Part shown: positions 1-7,454 of the stretch, one piece after another
Layout of the letters: each line of letters starts with the position of its first letter
Position numbering within the stretch: the first letter of the stretch is position 1
Notes under the pieces: generated by a model
Database searches by the model: none
What the model was told of the DNA's origin: nothing
Seen by the model: only the letters and a program-made list of their open reading frames with translations
Assembly: GCA_015489285.1 (NCBI GenBank)
Contig: WGAA01000297.1
Coordinates: forward strand, 1-15,532
Direction: 5' to 3'
DNA: 15,532 bases
From: Anaerolineae bacterium
GTDB lineage: Bacteria > Chloroflexota > Anaerolineae > JAADDB01
Position numbers and translations under genes: made by a program

Positions 1-897
1 CTGCATGCCCGGGCCGATCTGTTGCGCCGGGTGGACGAGATCCACCCCTCCCTGGTGCGGCGGGGCGGCGGCGCGCGGGACCTGCGGGTTCGTTACCTGC
101 CGGATACGCCCGCGGGCCCCATGCTGGTGGTTCATCTCCACCTGGATGTGCGGGACGCGATGGGCGCGAATTTGGTGAACACCGCGGTGGAGGGGATCGC
201 GCCCGAGGTGGAGCGTCTGACCGGTGGCCGGGTGAACCTGCGCATCCTGTCCAATTACACCACGGAACGCCGGGCCTGGGCCGTGGTGCGCATTCCCATG
301 GACGCGTTTTCGGAGAAGGGCGCCCGGGGGGAGGAGGTGGCCCGGGGCATCGTCGAGGCCAACGCGTTCGCCTGGGCGGACCCCTATCGGGCGGCCACCC
401 ACAACAAGGGGATCATGAACGGGATCGACGCGGTGGCCATTGCCACGGGCAACGATTGGCGGGCCATCGAGGCGGGCGCGCACGCCTGGGCCGCGCGGGA
501 CGGCCGGTACCGGGCCCTCACCGACTGGTATCTCACGGGGGACATGCTGGTGGGGAAACTGGAACTCCCCCTGGCCGTGGGCATTGTCGGAGGTGCGACC
601 CGGGTGCACCCTACCGCTCGGGTGGCGTTGAAGATATTGGGCGTCCACCGGGCCCAGGAACTGGCCGAGATTATGGTGGCCGTTGGTCTGGCGCAGAATT
701 TGGCCGCGCTGCGCGCGCTGGCCAGTGAGGGCATCCAACGGGGACACATGCGCATGCACGCGCGGCAGGTCGCCATCGCGGCCGGCGCACGCGGGGAGGA
801 AATCGACATCGTGGCCGCTCGGCTGGCCGCAGAGGGCAACGTGCGCGAAAGCCGGGCGAGGGAGGTGTTGGGGGAGATTCGGAAGGAAAGTGATTAA
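1..897 (+). CDS. mvaA: Hydroxymethylglutaryl-CoA reductase, class II type (5' end outside window)
   Basis: Makes or uses mevalonate: reduction of HMG-CoA to mevalonate, the committed step of the mevalonate isoprenoid route; cytoplasmic. The reading frame is open from base 1, so the N-terminal third or so is missing; the TTG at 22 is not a credible start. Visible family motifs in order are DEIHPSL near the left edge, the DAMGANLVNT motif carrying the active-site Asp, NYTTERRA, the catalytic Lys in HNKGIMNG, and the C-terminal GHMRMHAR block (codons at 742-765) holding the catalytic His of class II enzymes. It ends TAA at 895-897. HMG-CoA synthase and a thiolase-like gene follow on the same strand, so its role here is biosynthetic rather than mevalonate degradation (inference from context). 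Family certain; cofactor preference not readable. Confidence 0.93.
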   Translation: MHARADLLRRVDEIHPSLVRRGGGARDLRVRYLPDTPAGPMLVVHLHLDVRDAMGANLVNTAVEGIAPEVERLTGGRVNLRILSNYTTERRAWAVVRIPMDAFSEKGARGEEVARGIVEANAFAWADPYRAATHNKGIMNGIDAVAIATGNDWRAIEAGAHAWAARDGRYRALTDWYLTGDMLVGKLELPLAVGIVGGATRVHPTARVALKILGVHRAQELAEIMVAVGLAQNLAALRALASEGIQRGHMRMHARQVAIAAGARGEEIDIVAARLAAEGNVRESRAREVLGEIRKESD

Positions 898-928
898 GTG
901 GCGCGAAACCGAAATTGGCGCGGCGATG

Positions 929-1275
929 TAACGTAAGTAACGAGTAACAGAGTAACGAGTAATTGGATGGCGCGGAAAGACAACGATTAACGATTGACGA
1001 TTAACGATTAAATGGTCGGCTAGGAGATAGGGTTGGCTTAGCAGCGCCAACGCTAGTAACGAGTAACGGAGTAACGAGTAACTGCCTGGCGTGAAGCCAA
1101 GGTTGACTCCACCAAGCCAACTTGTCTTCAAGTTACGCATCACGCATTACGAATTACGCATCACGAGTAACAAGTAACAGAGTAACGAGTAATTGGATGG
1201 CGTGGCTGCAAGGTCGGCCCTATAGAGCCAACGGGTCTTCAAATTACGCATCACGCATCACGTATCACGTAACCA
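929..1275 (-). repeat. Composite heptamer repeat, copy A (minus orientation)
   Basis: This fills most of the 446-base gap between mvaA and the HMG-CoA synthase gene; no gene is seen in the gap. Read on the minus strand from 1275 down, it runs: ATGCGTG-type heptamers (1251-1275), linker (1194-1250), a mixed array of ACTCGTT- then ATGCGTR-type heptamers (1131-1193), linker (1083-1130), ACTCGTT array (1055-1082), linker (1012-1054), AATCGTT/AATCGTC array with a TTGTCTTTCCGCG end (971-1011), and a last ACTCGTT array (929-962). Array units are 7 bp with occasional 8-bp slips. Bases 971-1145 match the reverse complement of 15081-15254 at roughly 96% by my hand alignment. Nothing codes for a mobility protein. 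Confidence 0.9.
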
Positions 1276-1332
1276 AAGCCAAAATGAATCCGGTCGCGCC
1301 AACCTACCCAACACGCCAACGCATGACGCATC

Positions 1333-1337
1333 GGAGG
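1333..1337 (+). promoter_or_regulatory. Ribosome binding site deciding the HMG-CoA synthase start
   Basis: GGAGG lies 6 bases before the ATG at 1344. It fixes the start there; the frame stays open upstream to 1122 only because it runs through repeat DNA, and that extension translates into low-complexity sequence with no family match. Confidence 0.8.
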
Positions 1338-1343
1338 ACAACC

Positions 1344-2402
1344 ATGTCAACACGTTTACTGACACCGACCCGCTCCGTCGGCATCATCGGCTACGGCGCG
1401 TATGTGCCGCGGTACCGTATTCCCGCGCGAGAGATCGCGCGCATGTGGACGGGAGGGAAGGGCGGCACGCCCGTCCGGGAGAAGGCCGTGCCCGGACTCG
1501 ACGAGGACACCGCGACGATTGCCATCGAGGCCGCGCGCAACGCGCTGGCCCGTGCCGGCATCCACGCGGAACACCTGCGCGCGGTGTGGGTGGGTAGCGA
1601 ATCCCACCCCTACGCGGTGAAGCCCACCTCCACCATCGTCGCCGAGGCCATCGGCGCGACCCCTTACGTCCAGGCCGGAGACTGGGAATTCGCCTGCAAG
1701 GCCGGGACCGAGGCCATGCAAGCAGCCATCGGCTTCGTGGGGTCGGGCATGGCTAACTACGCGATGGCCATCGGCGCGGACACCGCGCAGGGACGCCCCG
1801 GCGACGCGCTGGAGTACACCGCGGCCGCGGGTGGGGCCGCGTTCATCATCGGCCCTGCCGAACACGCGCTGGCCGTCATCCAGGGGTCCCTCTCCTACGT
1901 CACCGACACACCCGACTTCTGGCGCCGCGCCGGCGCGGACTACCCCAGCCACGGCCAGCGGTTCACGGGCGAGCCCGCGTACTTCCACCACATCACCAGC
2001 GCGGCCCAGGCCCTGATGGAGGAAATGGGCACCCGGCCCTCGGATTACCGCTACGCGGTCTTTCACCAGCCCAACCTGAAATTCCCCCAGCGGGTAGCGA
2101 AAATGCTGGGCTTCACTCCGGAGCAGATCGAAACAGGACTCCTCGTGGGTGATATCGGCAACACCTACTCGGGCTCGGCCATCGTCGGGCTCACCGCCAT
2201 CCTGGACGAAGCCCAACCCGGCGACCGGATCTTCGTCGTCTCCTTCGGCTCCGGCGCAGGCTCCGACGCGTTCGACCTGCGGGTCACGGACAAGATCGTG
2301 GAACGGCGGGACAAAGCCCCGCGCACCCGGGCCTACATCGCCCGCCGGGTGGAAATCGATTACGGAATGTACGCGCGCTTGAGGGGGAAGTTGGTTAGGT
2401 AA
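1344..2402 (+). CDS. Hydroxymethylglutaryl-CoA synthase, archaeal type
   Basis: Condenses acetyl-CoA with acetoacetyl-CoA to HMG-CoA in the mevalonate pathway; cytoplasmic. The 352-residue protein opens with the archaeal-type signature GIIGYGAYVPRYRIPAREIA (residues 13-32). Catalytic residues are visible: Glu in GSESHPYAVKP (about residue 86), nucleophile Cys118 in EFACKAGTEAM, and His241 in FHQPNLKFPQR. The C-terminus (MYARLRGKLVR) looks natural for the family. The ATG at 1344 has a good ribosome site. Its stop codon TAA (2400-2402) is already part of repeat copy B. In archaea this enzyme works in a complex with a thiolase and a small DUF35 zinc-ribbon/OB protein; the thiolase-like gene follows after 207 bases, but no DUF35 gene is present. 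The symbol mvaS is used for bacterial-type enzymes, so none is assigned. Confidence 0.93.
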   Translation: MSTRLLTPTRSVGIIGYGAYVPRYRIPAREIARMWTGGKGGTPVREKAVPGLDEDTATIAIEAARNALARAGIHAEHLRAVWVGSESHPYAVKPTSTIVAEAIGATPYVQAGDWEFACKAGTEAMQAAIGFVGSGMANYAMAIGADTAQGRPGDALEYTAAAGGAAFIIGPAEHALAVIQGSLSYVTDTPDFWRRAGADYPSHGQRFTGEPAYFHHITSAAQALMEEMGTRPSDYRYAVFHQPNLKFPQRVAKMLGFTPEQIETGLLVGDIGNTYSGSAIVGLTAILDEAQPGDRIFVVSFGSGAGSDAFDLRVTDKIVERRDKAPRTRAYIARRVEIDYGMYARLRGKLVR

Positions 2403-2593
2403 CGAGTAAGAAGTAACGAGTAATTTGGTTGGCGGGAAAACGAGGATGGCGCGGTAAAAACAGGCATGGCTGATAGCGGACGATTAACGATAAACGATTA
2501 ACGATTAAGTTTGTGGTGTAGGCCGAGGTAGTCACAGAAAAGCCATCCCATCGATAAGTTACGCATTACGCATCACGCATCACGAATTACGTA
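2397..2593 (-). repeat. Composite heptamer repeat, copy B (short, minus orientation)
   Basis: Occupies nearly all of the 207-base gap between the HMG-CoA synthase and thiolase-like genes. On the minus strand it reads: ATGCGTR-type heptamers (about 2557-2591), an unmatched linker (2510-2556), an AATCGTT/AATCGTC-type array (about 2479-2508), another linker, and ACTCGTT/ACTTCTT units (2397-2424). This is the module order of the other copies with internal modules missing. It contributes the TAA of the synthase gene at its left edge. Confidence 0.82.
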
Positions 2594-2609
2594 CCGGGAG
2601 CGATCAAAC

Positions 2610-3773
2610 ATGCGAGACGTCGTTATCATCGGCATCGGCGATATCCGAGTCGGAGAATACTGGGACAAATCCCTGCGACACCTGGCCCATGACGCGATCA
2701 TGGCCGCGTTGAAGGACGCGGGCGTGGAACGGGTGGACGCGGTGGTCGTGGGGAACACGCTGGCCTCCTTCCTGGCCGAGCAAGGCCATTTGGGCGCGCT
2801 CATCGCGGACTTCGTGGGTTTGCGCGGGGTAGAAGCGGTGCGCGTCGACGCCGCGGACGCGTCGGGCGCGGCCGCGTTCCGCTGGGGGTACATGGCCGTG
2901 GCCGGCGGCCTGGCCGATGTCGTCCTCGTCGTCGGTGTGGAGCAGATGAGCGAACGCTCGGCCGAGGAAGTGGTGCGCGCCCACACCTCCGTGCTGGACC
3001 AGGAGTTCGAGGGGATTCACGGCGCGACGCCCAACAGCGTTCAGGCACTGCTCATGCGGCGGTACATGCACGAGTTCGGCGTGGCCCGGGAGGACTTCGG
3101 CGCCTTCCCCATCAACGCCCACGCCAACGCGGTGGGCAACCCCCAGGCCATGTTCCGACGGGCCATCAGCGAGAAGGCCTACGCGCGCGCGGGGCTGGTG
3201 GCCGAGCCCCTCAACATGTTCGACGTCAGTCCCATCAGTGACGGCGCGGCCGCGGTGATCCTCTGCCCCGCGGACAAGGTGAACGCGTACGCGCACACGG
3301 ACAAAGCGCCTGTGCGCGTGCTGGCTTCTGCCGTGGCCACCGACGCGGTGGCCGTTCACGACCGCAAGGACCCGCTCTTCCTGCAGGCTGCGTACCTCTC
3401 CAGCCATGCGGCCTACACCCAGGCGGGCATCACCCCGCGGGACGTGGATCTGTTCGAGTTGCACGACAGCACGAGCATCATGGCTGCGCTTTCCCTGGAA
3501 GCCTGTGGCTTCGTCGCGCGGGGGCGGGCCGTCCACTTCGCCCGGGAAGGGGGCATCGCGCGCAACGGCCTCATTCCCATCAGCACCATGGGCGGCCTGA
3601 AAGCGCGAGGCAATCCACTGGGCGCGACCGGCGTATATCAAATCGTGGAACTCGTGCGGCAACTGCGTGGGGACGCTGGGGACTGCCAGGTCAAGCACGC
3701 GCGCATCGGCATGGCGCAAAACCTGGGCGGCACCGGCGCCACAGCCATCACACACATTTTGGGGATAGGGTGA
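2610..3773 (+). CDS. Thiolase-like protein, archaeal/SCP-x type, with altered active site
   Basis: By position and family it should be the acetoacetyl-CoA thiolase that feeds HMG-CoA synthase. Length (387 residues) and overall layout fit archaeal-type thiolases: N-terminal VVIIGIGDIRVGEYW, a middle HDST motif (His285, matching the family HDxF), GGLKARG, and a C-terminal QNLGGTGAT motif (370-378). Two key positions are unusual. The nucleophile motif, usually ACASG, reads AADASG, so Asp83 (codon GAC at 2856-2858) replaces Cys; the only cysteines are 219, 299 and 359. The usual GHPxGATG motif reads GNPLGATG (Asn335). The frame is otherwise intact, with no sign of decay. It may be catalytically altered, or a structural partner of HMG-CoA synthase. 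The ATG at 2610 is preceded by CGGGAG. Family assignment strong; thiolase activity doubtful. Confidence 0.85.
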   Translation: MRDVVIIGIGDIRVGEYWDKSLRHLAHDAIMAALKDAGVERVDAVVVGNTLASFLAEQGHLGALIADFVGLRGVEAVRVDAADASGAAAFRWGYMAVAGGLADVVLVVGVEQMSERSAEEVVRAHTSVLDQEFEGIHGATPNSVQALLMRRYMHEFGVAREDFGAFPINAHANAVGNPQAMFRRAISEKAYARAGLVAEPLNMFDVSPISDGAAAVILCPADKVNAYAHTDKAPVRVLASAVATDAVAVHDRKDPLFLQAAYLSSHAAYTQAGITPRDVDLFELHDSTSIMAALSLEACGFVARGRAVHFAREGGIARNGLIPISTMGGLKARGNPLGATGVYQIVELVRQLRGDAGDCQVKHARIGMAQNLGGTGATAITHILGIG

Positions 3774-3791
3774 CGATCCCTAGACTTCCGG

Positions 3792-4082
3792 GACTCGTCA
3801 TTCGTCATGCGTCAGGCGCCGGTGAGGAAGTAGGCACGGCAGGTGCGGCTTGGCGTGACGACGTGATACGTGATGCGTGATGCGTAACTTGAAGACAAGT
3901 TGGCTTGGTGAAGTCAACCTTGGCTTCATGCCAGGCAGTTACTCGTTACTCGTGACTTGTTACTAACGTTGGCGTGGTAAGGTCAGCCTTGTCTCCAGGC
4001 CACCTTTTTAATCGTTAATCGTCAATCGTTAATCGTTGTCTTTCCTGCGCCGGGGAGTTACTCGTTACTCCGTTACTCGTTA
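3792..4082 (+). repeat. Composite heptamer repeat, copy C (plus orientation)
   Basis: Takes up most of the 437-base gap between the thiolase-like gene and the PhnD-type lipoprotein gene. Order on the plus strand: a GC-rich lead module with ATTCGTC, ATGCGTC and AGGCGCC units (3797-3860), ATGCGTG array (3861-3887), linker (3888-3937), ACTCGTT array (3938-3970), linker (3971-4005), AATCGTT/AATCGTC array ending TTGTCTTTCC (4006-4045), then a further ACTCGTT array (4056-4082). The stretch 3870-3950 matches about 80 bases of copy D with one difference by eye. It has the same orientation as copy D, which lies beyond the sensor/reductase island. Confidence 0.88.
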
Positions 4083-4104
4083 GCCGGGCGGTTGGGCGCC
4101 CGGC
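4083..4104. other. GC-rich stem-loop after repeat copy C
   Basis: Perfect 8-bp stem (GCCGGGCG with CGCCCGGC) around a GTTGGG loop, directly after the last heptamer array and about 40 bases before the -10 element of the next gene. No T-run follows on either strand, so it is not a normal intrinsic terminator. It may insulate the promoter or mark the repeat edge. Confidence 0.6.
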
Positions 4105-4142
4105 GTTACGCCGCGAAAATCCCAAGTTCCCGAAGGCTCTCG

Positions 4143-4151
4143 TGCTATAAT
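4143..4151 (+). promoter_or_regulatory. Extended -10 promoter for the sensor genes
   Basis: TGCTATAAT is a perfect consensus -10 with the TGn extension. No good -35 is seen at 16-18 bases upstream (CAAGTT region), which is common for extended -10 promoters. Transcription would begin near 4158, leaving a leader of about 50 bases before the ATG at 4211. Confidence 0.65.
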
Positions 4152-4210
4152 GAAGATGAAGAGCGGTGGTGAGGCGCAATCGCGCCGACAGTGGATGGAG
4201 AGAGGGCGGC

Positions 4211-5140
4211 ATGAGAACACGTGTTGGACGGTTTCTGACGATTGTGTGGGTGGCGCTCCTGCTGGTTGGGTGCTCGACGGCATCCTCGGAGCCCCTGCCC
4301 ACCGTCCACCTGCACGACCTCAGCCCTGTGCCCACCCCGGACGGCCACGTGGAGCCGCTGCATGTGGCGGTAGCGGCCATCATCTCCCCGCGCGGGACGC
4401 TGGAATCGTACCAGCCCTTGATGGATTACCTGCAACAGGAACTGGGCAGGCCCGTGGAACTCGTGCAGCGGCGCACGTACGCCGAGGTGAACGACCTCGT
4501 GCGACGTAACGAAGTGGACGTGGCCTTCGTTTGTACCCGTGCCTACGTGGAGGGCAAGCGACAGTTCGGCATGCAACTCCTGGCCGTCCCCGTGGTACAC
4601 GGCCAGAAGGTGTATTACTCGCAGATCATCGTCAAAGCAGATTCCCCGTACCACTCCTTCGCGGACCTGCGCGGTGCGGTCTTCGCCTTCACCGACCCCC
4701 TTTCCAATTCCGGCTACCTGTACCCGAACGTGTTGCTGGCCCGGATGCACGAGACACCCCAGACCTTCTTCAGCCGCACCTTCTTCACCTACAGCCATGA
4801 CAACGCCATCCACGCGGTGGCCGACGGCGTGGCCGACGCCGCGGCAGTGGACAGTCTCGTCCTCCAGTACGCGCTGGAGCGAGAACCCGACTTGCGGAAC
4901 AAAATCCGCGTCATCCACACGTCCGAGCCCTTCGGCATGCCGCCGGTGGTGACGGGGCCGGACATCCGCCCCCAGACCAAGGCCCAGTTGCAGAGCGTGC
5001 TCTTCAGCATGCACCAGGACCCGCGCGGACGTTTGGCGTTGAACGTCCTGGACGTGGACCGCTTCGTCCGGGCATCGGATGCGGATTACGACATGATCCG
5101 GGAGATGATCCGCCTGGTGGAAAGTCAGTCGTCCAAGTGA
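4211..5140 (+). CDS. PhnD-type oxyanion-binding lipoprotein, probable sensor partner of the kinase
   Basis: A 309-residue periplasmic-binding-protein-like lipoprotein of the phosphate/phosphonate PhnD family. The start at 4211 gives a lipoprotein signal: MRTRVGR, a hydrophobic stretch, and lipobox LLVG-Cys21. The binding fold follows: HVAVAAIISPRGTLESYQPL (51-70), the EVDVAFVCTRAYVEG pocket strand (101-115), LAVPVVHGQKVYYSQIIV, then SFADLRGAVFAFTDPLSNSG (149-168). Cys108 in AFVCTRAY is the only cysteine after the lipid-anchored one. No ABC permease or ATPase gene is adjacent; a histidine kinase starts 13 bases on, so a sensory role is more likely than uptake. This resembles AioX/ArxX (arsenite) and the PhnD-like input domain of TtrS (tetrathionate). 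Ligand unknown. The same frame is open from 4166, but that start would bury the signal peptide. Confidence 0.87.
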   Translation: MRTRVGRFLTIVWVALLLVGCSTASSEPLPTVHLHDLSPVPTPDGHVEPLHVAVAAIISPRGTLESYQPLMDYLQQELGRPVELVQRRTYAEVNDLVRRNEVDVAFVCTRAYVEGKRQFGMQLLAVPVVHGQKVYYSQIIVKADSPYHSFADLRGAVFAFTDPLSNSGYLYPNVLLARMHETPQTFFSRTFFTYSHDNAIHAVADGVADAAAVDSLVLQYALEREPDLRNKIRVIHTSEPFGMPPVVTGPDIRPQTKAQLQSVLFSMHQDPRGRLALNVLDVDRFVRASDADYDMIREMIRLVESQSSK

Positions 5141-5153
5141 GAAGGGCAGGATC

Positions 5154-6629
5154 ATGGACGGGTTGAAACGGTTACGAGAACGATGGCCGTACTGGCGGCG
5201 ACGGGTGTGGCACTACGTGGGCGGGGTCAGTGTGCGCACCAAGATCCTGGGCATCGTCCTCGCCGTCATCCTCATCCCCGGACTCTTCATCATCTACCAA
5301 CTGCGCACCACCCTCATCACCACCTACCGAGAACAACTCCGGCAGGAAGGAATTGCCGTGGCCCGTGACGTGGCCGCGCGCAGCACAGACTTGTTGCTCA
5401 TCAACGACCTCTACGGCCTGAACCGCTTGTTGAGGGACACACAACAGTACAACGCGAACGTGCGCTACATCTTTATCCTGGACGCCAAAGGCCAAATCGT
5501 GGCCCACACCTTCGGCAAGGGCTTCCCCCTGGAATTGTTGCACGTCAACACCCTGCCGCCGAACACCCCCTATCGGGTGATGCCCCTGCGAAGCGAAGAG
5601 GGTATCATCTGGGATGTGGCGGTGCCCATCTTCGGGGGCAAAGCGGGCACGGCCCGTGTGGGCCTAAGCGAGGCCCCCATGTGGCGCTCCATCAACGCCA
5701 TCACCCGGCAGATCGTCCTCACCATGACGGTCATCTCCCTGCTGGGCATCGGCGCGGCCTCCCTGCTCACCTGGTTGCTCACCCGACCGTTGTTGGAGTT
5801 GGTGGCCCTTGCCGAGCGAGTCGGACAAGGGGATTATTCCCTGAGCGTGCGGCGCTGGGCCGACGACGAGGTGGGCGCACTGCAGGACGCATTCAACCGC
5901 ATGGTCGCACAATTGAGGCGGGCCGAACAGGAGCGCGCGGAACGGGAGCGTCTGCGCCAGGAGTACCTGGAACGCGTCATCGCGGCCCAGGAGGATGAAC
6001 GCAAGCGCATTGCCCGCGAGTTGCACGACGAGATGGGCCAGGCCCTGGCCTCCATCCTGCTGGGTCTGCGCAATGTGGAAACGGCCCCCACGCCCGCGGA
6101 CCAGGAGCAACGCCTGCAGGACCTGCGCGCGGTGGCCATGGGCGCGCTGGACCGGGTCCGCCACCTGGCGTTCGATTTACGGCCCAAACTGTTGGACGAC
6201 TTGGGGCTGGTTCCGGCCCTCAAGCGCTACGCCAGCATGTACCAGGAACGTTTCAACATCGAGACCACGGTACAGGCCCTGGGCCTGGACGGCATCCGCC
6301 TGTCCCCGGAACTGGAGATCACCGTCTACCGGGTGGTGCAGGAAGCACTGACCAACGCGGCCAAGTACGCGAATTGCCGGCACATCAGTATCGTGCTACA
6401 AGTACGGAACCGTGTCCTCTCGGTCATCGTGGAGGACGACGGCCAGGGATTCGATATTGGACGCGTGCTGAAAGCAGGCCCCGGAAGCACTCACCTGGGA
6501 TTGTACGGAATGAGAGAGCGAGCCGAGTTGATGGGCGGCACGCTGGAGATCGAATCCCAGGAGGGCTCGGGCACCACCGTGTACCTGCGGGTGCCTCTCC
6601 AGGTGCACATCCGGCCGGACGAGGGATGA
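5154..6629 (+). CDS. NarX-like membrane sensor histidine kinase
   Basis: A 491-residue two-component kinase in the inner membrane. Domains in order: short cytoplasmic lead, first membrane segment about 27-49, an extracytoplasmic sensing region of about 135 residues (51-186) that looks Cache-like (VRYIFILDAKGQIVAHT), second membrane segment 187-209, HAMP 210-258, coiled coil 255-280, and a HisKA_3 domain with phospho-acceptor His291 in IARELHDEMGQAL. The ATP-binding domain shows N-box EALTNAAKY (Asn401), G1 DDGQGFD (428-434), G2 HLGLYGMRER and GSGT (471-474). All catalytic residues are present. It lies between the PhnD-type lipoprotein and the response regulator, with gaps of 13 and 4 bases, so the three probably form one signalling unit. 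In TtrS the PhnD domain and kinase are one protein; here they are separate. Confidence 0.93.
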   Translation: MDGLKRLRERWPYWRRRVWHYVGGVSVRTKILGIVLAVILIPGLFIIYQLRTTLITTYREQLRQEGIAVARDVAARSTDLLLINDLYGLNRLLRDTQQYNANVRYIFILDAKGQIVAHTFGKGFPLELLHVNTLPPNTPYRVMPLRSEEGIIWDVAVPIFGGKAGTARVGLSEAPMWRSINAITRQIVLTMTVISLLGIGAASLLTWLLTRPLLELVALAERVGQGDYSLSVRRWADDEVGALQDAFNRMVAQLRRAEQERAERERLRQEYLERVIAAQEDERKRIARELHDEMGQALASILLGLRNVETAPTPADQEQRLQDLRAVAMGALDRVRHLAFDLRPKLLDDLGLVPALKRYASMYQERFNIETTVQALGLDGIRLSPELEITVYRVVQEALTNAAKYANCRHISIVLQVRNRVLSVIVEDDGQGFDIGRVLKAGPGSTHLGLYGMRERAELMGGTLEIESQEGSGTTVYLRVPLQVHIRPDEG

Positions 6630-6633
6630 GAAG

Positions 6634-7296
6634 ATGATACAGGACGACGAACGGGTGACCCGCATTCTCATTGCCGATGACCACGCGGTGCTGCGCGCGG
6701 GACTGCGTATGCTCATCAACGCGCAGGCAGACATGGAGGTCATCGCCGAGGCCAAGGACGTCCTGGAGACGCTGGACGCGGTGAGACGCCTGCACCCGGA
6801 CCTGGTGTTGCTGGACCTGAGCATGCCCGGCAGCGGGTTCCGCGCCCTGCGGGAGATACACGCCCTCCCCGACCCGCCACGCGTCCTCGTCCTGACCATG
6901 CACGAAGACGAAGAATACCTGCGCGAGGCATTGCGTTTGGGCGCTGCCGGTTACATCGTCAAGGCGGCCGCGGACCAAGAACTCCTCTCCGCCATTCGCG
7001 CGGTCATGCGAGGAGACGTGTACATCCATCCTTCCATGACGCGCGCCCTACTCGACACCTTGCTCCCGACCACCGAGTCCCTGACTCAGGACCCCTGGGA
7101 CACGTTGAGCGAGCGGGAACAGCAAGTCATCCGGCTGGTGGCCCTGGGCTACACCAATCGGGAGATCGCGGCCCAACTCTACCTCAGCGTGAAAACCGTG
7201 GAGACGTACCGCTCGCGGGCCATGCGCAAGTTGGGGTTGCGCAATCGCGCCCAACTGGTCCAATACGCGGCCCGTCGTGGCCTCCTCAACGAGTGA
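6634..7296 (+). CDS. NarL/LuxR-family response regulator
   Basis: A 220-residue DNA-binding regulator paired with the upstream kinase. The receiver domain (about 9-125) has the acidic pair Asp15/Asp16 in IADDH, phospho-acceptor Asp61 in LLDLSMPG, Thr88 and Lys110. The C-terminal LuxR-type helix-turn-helix (about 152-215) contains LSEREQQVIRLVALGYTNRE, then the recognition region LYLSVKTVETYRSRAMRKL. The start lies 4 bases after the kinase stop, indicating translational coupling. The next 158 bases lead into the rhodanese/reductase operon and contain direct and inverted repeats, so that operon is the obvious target (inference). Confidence 0.94.
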   Translation: MIQDDERVTRILIADDHAVLRAGLRMLINAQADMEVIAEAKDVLETLDAVRRLHPDLVLLDLSMPGSGFRALREIHALPDPPRVLVLTMHEDEEYLREALRLGAAGYIVKAAADQELLSAIRAVMRGDVYIHPSMTRALLDTLLPTTESLTQDPWDTLSEREQQVIRLVALGYTNREIAAQLYLSVKTVETYRSRAMRKLGLRNRAQLVQYAARRGLLNE

Positions 7297-7315
7297 TCTG
7301 CCAGGATTTCCCCCA

Positions 7316-7363
7316 CAGAATCATCCCAGAATACCCTACAATCCCCTGACACGGAATGGGATT
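7316..7363 (+). promoter_or_regulatory. Candidate activator-dependent promoter of the reductase operon
   Basis: In the 158-base gap before the rhodanese gene, CAGAAT occurs at 7316-7321 and again at 7327-7332, 11 bases apart (one helical turn). It is followed by a -10-like TACAAT at 7337-7342 with no recognisable -35; the repeats sit where the -35 should be. An inverted pair AATCCC/GGGATT spans 7340-7363. This layout suits a response regulator that recruits polymerase. A second -10-like TAAGAT lies at 7395-7400. None of this is proven by sequence alone. Confidence 0.4.
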
Positions 7364-7454
7364 TTGTCCGCTACACAACTTCCTCTCCCCCTGCTAAGAT
7401 GAACTTGGGTCTTGGCACAGTACCTCAAATGTTCGCTGGCGGGGGGATTCGACG

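Noticed and set aside
929..1275. CRISPR array
   Set aside because: Units are 7 bp in direct tandem with no unique spacers of constant length, and no cas gene is present.
1122..1343. N-terminal extension of the HMG-CoA synthase frame
   Set aside because: It is translated repeat DNA; the family N-terminus and a good ribosome site place the start at 1344.
4083..4104. Intrinsic terminator after repeat copy C
   Set aside because: The stem is good but no T-run follows on either strand.
4145..5155. Minus-strand frame opposite the PhnD-type gene
   Set aside because: His/Val/Gly-rich shadow frame with no domain; the plus strand has a clear lipoprotein.
7414..7430. Sigma-54 promoter at TTGGCAC
   Set aside because: The -12 half (TTGC at correct spacing) is missing and no sigma-54 activator domain is encoded nearby.
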